Shown: one piece after another, positions 62,097-64,000 of the stretch | Layout: every line of letters starts with the position of its first letter | Numbering within the stretch: the stretch's first letter is position 1 | Assembly: GCA_022651385.1 (NCBI GenBank) | Contig: JALCQR010000003.1 | Coordinates: 120,967-184,966, forward strand | Direction: 5' to 3' | Length of the DNA: 64,000 bases | From: Clostridia bacterium | GTDB taxonomy: Bacteria > Bacillota > Clostridia > Lachnospirales > Anaerotignaceae | Notes under the pieces: generated by a model | The model's database searches: none | Told to the model about the DNA's origin: nothing | What the model saw: only the letters and a program-made list of their open reading frames with translations | Position numbers and translations under genes: made by a program

Positions 62097-63116
62097 TTAG
62101 GCATTATCAACCTCATACATATGACTGATAAGCTCGAGGATTTTAGTTGAATATCCCCACTCATTGTCATACCATGCAATAAGCTTTACAAAAGTATCAT
62201 CAAGCATTATTCCGGCTTTTTCATCAAATATACATGTATGCGGCTCGCCTATCATATCAGATGAAACAACTTCATCTTGAGTGAAAGCAATTATACCCTT
62301 CATATAAGTTTCAGACGCTTCCCTGATAGCCTTGCAAATTTCCTCATAATTTGTAGATTTTTTAAGTCTGCAAGTAAGGTCCACAACCGATACATCATTT
62401 GAAGGCACTCTGAAAGACATGCCCGTTATTTTGCCCTTAAGCTCAGGGATTACCTCTGCGCAGGCTTTGGCAGCACCTGTAGTTGAAGGTATAATGTTTC
62501 CGAAAACAGAACGTCCTGTTCTTCTGTCACGTCCTGCTCTGGCATCAACTGCTTTCTGTTTTGCCGTAGCAGAATGAATTGTAGACATAAGAGCCTGTTC
62601 AATGCCGAACTTATCCTGAATAACTTTTGTAAGAGGAGCAAGGCAGTTTGTTGTGCAAGAAGCATTTGAAACAACTTTATATTCTTTTTTGTAATCCATA
62701 TGATTTACGCCCATAACAAATGTAGGTGTTACACTGTCTTTTGATGGAGCTGAAATTATTACTTTTTTGGCACCGCCCACAAAATGCGCCTGTGCCTTTT
62801 CTGCTGTTCTGTATACTCCTGTTGATTCTATTATGTATTCTGCGCCGCAGCTTTTCCAATCAATTTTGGTAGCGTCGCTTTCTGAAAATACTTTTATTTT
62901 CTTTCCGTTTGCAATTATAACCCCGTCTCCCGGCTCAATTTCTCCTGTATATCTGCCGAAAACAGAGTCATATTTAATCATGTAAACCATATCGTCCGTA
63001 TCTGCATTTCTGAGGTTGATACCGCAAAGTTCGAACTTATCAGGGTTATTCATTATTATCCTGAATACAACTCTGCCTATCCTTCCGAAACCATTGATAC
63101 CGATTTTTATTGACAT
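62097..63116 (-). CDS. gap: Glyceraldehyde-3-phosphate dehydrogenase
   Basis: The 339-residue protein has the NAD site IGINGFGRIGRVVFR, the catalytic cysteine in SNASCTTNCLAPL near residue 155, the HSATAKQKAVD block and the C-terminal WYDNEWGYS. It oxidises glyceraldehyde 3-phosphate to 1,3-bisphosphoglycerate with NAD. It is a single-gene unit with the promoter at 63169-63197 and terminator at 61991-62033; no cggR or pgk is next to it. Confidence 0.97.
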   Translation of the reverse strand: MSIKIGINGFGRIGRVVFRIIMNNPDKFELCGINLRNADTDDMVYMIKYDSVFGRYTGEIEPGDGVIIANGKKIKVFSESDATKIDWKSCGAEYIIESTGVYRTAEKAQAHFVGGAKKVIISAPSKDSVTPTFVMGVNHMDYKKEYKVVSNASCTTNCLAPLTKVIQDKFGIEQALMSTIHSATAKQKAVDARAGRDRRTGRSVFGNIIPSTTGAAKACAEVIPELKGKITGMSFRVPSNDVSVVDLTCRLKKSTNYEEICKAIREASETYMKGIIAFTQDEVVSSDMIGEPHTCIFDEKAGIMLDDTFVKLIAWYDNEWGYSTKILELISHMYEVDNA

Positions 63117-63160
63117 CTTGTATACTTCCCTTCTGCGTAATAATTTTACTGTATTTGTTT

Positions 63161-63185
63161 ACAATTTTAATATAACCAAAATTGT
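63161..63185. promoter_or_regulatory. Candidate operator over the gap promoter
   Basis: ACAATTTT (63161-63168) and AAAATTGT (63178-63185) form a perfect 8-base dyad with a 9-base centre that contains most of the -10 box. A repressor bound here would block the gap promoter. The regulator is not known; CggR or Rex-like control is possible. Confidence 0.5.
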
Positions 63186-63197
63186 AATATATGTCAA
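63169..63197 (-). promoter_or_regulatory. Promoter of gap
   Basis: On the minus strand TTGACA (63197-63192) and TATATT (63174-63169) are 17 bases apart, about 50 bases before the gap ATG. Confidence 0.85.
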
Positions 63198-63639
63198 TAA
63201 GTTTAACGTTTTTTAATGCTATTTATTTAAAATGACAGATTTAATATTTTATGTGTAAATTTAAGTATGTTAATTAATTTTCTTTTTTAATTTTATGTAC
63301 ATTTTTATTATAAATATTAAAAAAATACCATATTGATTTTGTATTATGTGCATAATAAATAAAACAATAGTATTAAATTACAGCAAAATACTGCTATATG
63401 CTTTTCGTATTTCACATTACTCTGCAACAAATTTAACACTAAAAAATTTTAAACAATATAATTTTAAATACAAAACAAAAATTTAGTACAAAAACAAATA
63501 GTAATTTTATTACTGTTAGTTTAGTTCAACAGTAATAGCAATACAATAAAAAACGTTGATAAATCACCGAATCTATAATTCTATAAAATAAAACGTATAT
63601 ACATGGCGTTTTTGTATACAACACTATAAGCATGTTGTA
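63198..63639. other. AT-rich intergenic stretch with one long hairpin
   Basis: Over 440 bases, mostly A and T, without a supported gene. It holds the 10-base inverted repeat TATTACTGTT/AACAGTAATA at 63508-63537 with a 10-base loop and no T-run. No known riboswitch or small RNA was recognised. Confidence 0.6.
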
Positions 63640-63846
63640 TTATTTCTTTTTTAACGGACGTTTGTTTCCGTTTTCGTCCATTATAAATGTATTATCAAGC
63701 TGAGATTTGAAATTTTTTCTGAATTCTGCAATAAATTCCTTTCTCAAAACATCTCTTTCTTTTATTTCCTCAGGCGTAAGTCCCTCAATTTTGGCTTTAT
63801 GGGCAAGAAAATTTATTCTTTTGTTTCTCTCTGTCATTTCTTCCAT
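63640..63846 (-). CDS. DUF896 family protein (YnzC-like)
   Basis: The ATG at 63846 follows TTGGAGG; upstream in-frame codons cross the neighbouring gene's leader. The 68-residue protein has the DUF896 pattern: a helical hairpin with RINFLAHKAKIEGLTPEEIKERDVLRKEFI (split over two helices), then a short basic tail NGNKRPLKKK. B. subtilis YnzC is of this family and belongs to the SOS regulon; the function is not known. It is divergent from the gene at 63928. Confidence 0.9.
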   Translation of the reverse strand: MEEMTERNKRINFLAHKAKIEGLTPEEIKERDVLRKEFIAEFRKNFKSQLDNTFIMDENGNKRPLKKK

Positions 63847-63927
63847 TATATCCTCCAAACTATTAATCAAATTTCGTAGACATTTCAATATATATATAGT
63901 AAAATCAAATAAAAGGGGGTGTTTCAT

Positions 63928-64000
63928 ATGCCTACAATAGGTATATTTTATTGTATAGTATTATTATTTTTAATTATAAGTGTGAGCAAAAAGAAAAATC
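63928..64000 (+). CDS. Start of a small membrane protein (partial, runs off the right edge)
   Basis: An ATG follows AAGGGGGTG by 7 bases and the frame stays open for 24 codons to the window edge. It begins MPTIGIFYCIVLLFLIISVS, a membrane helix, followed by a lysine-rich stretch. Too little is present to name it. Confidence 0.5.
   Translation, partial: MPTIGIFYCIVLLFLIISVSKKKN

Overview
The window is AT-rich DNA from a Gram-positive bacterium, most likely a member of class Clostridia; the genus cannot be fixed from the sequence. The signs are a mraZ-to-ftsW division cluster in the Bacillus/Clostridium order with tandem pbpB- and spoVD-like genes, a MurE with the DNPR motif of meso-diaminopimelate ligases, a T-box leader before valS, canonical sigma-A promoters with 17-base spacers, and strong AGGAGG ribosome binding sites. 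No tRNA, rRNA or CRISPR array was seen.

Bases 1-7021 are one end of a temperate prophage. Leftward early genes encode an ssDNA-binding-like protein (cut by the window edge), a Sak4-like AAA_24 ATPase, a Gp157-family protein and several small phage proteins. Next come a short excisionase-like HTH protein, a Cro-like protein, a divergent promoter/operator region, a CI-like repressor, an ImmA/IrrE metallopeptidase and a tyrosine integrase. The integrase ends about 100 bases from the 3' end of a 6S RNA gene (about 7165-7315, minus strand), which is the probable attachment site.

Bases 7321-15387: lspA, a class II aldolase and a GNAT acetyltransferase are followed by a SsuC-type ABC permease gene and its SsuB-type ATPase gene, which are about 4.2 kb apart. 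Between them lies an accessory cassette, all on the same strand: a protein with a MuF-type zinc motif and a polymorphic-toxin-like C-terminus, then eight small multi-pass membrane proteins in two families. The membrane genes show a segmental duplication. One copy is frameshifted by a 13-base deletion and another has lost its TTG start. A toxin plus poly-immunity locus is the best reading, and this is the most interesting region of the window.

Bases 15496-36834: YaiI-family protein; TopB divergent from a topoisomerase IV-like pair; PanE; a UPF0145 protein; an operon for threonine/serine breakdown (ammonia-lyase, dicarboxylate/amino acid:cation symporter, RidA) with its promoter and upstream inverted repeats; GlmM; a lipoprotein; a large secreted phosphodiester glycosidase; a radical SAM protein coupled to a small P-loop protein; a CDF metal exporter; and a secreted copper-amine-oxidase-like/DUF3298 protein.

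Bases 36937-64000: VanZ-like protein; valS with its T-box; the cell wall cluster mraZ-rsmH-ftsL-pbpB-spoVD-murE-murF-mraY-murD-ftsW, read leftwards from a promoter overlapped by four GTGG repeats spaced exactly 10 bases (a MraZ box); an HTH/membrane protein pair; rpsB-tsf; topA; dprA; a HIRAN-domain protein; gap with a palindromic candidate operator; a DUF896 protein; and the start of a small membrane protein cut by the window edge.
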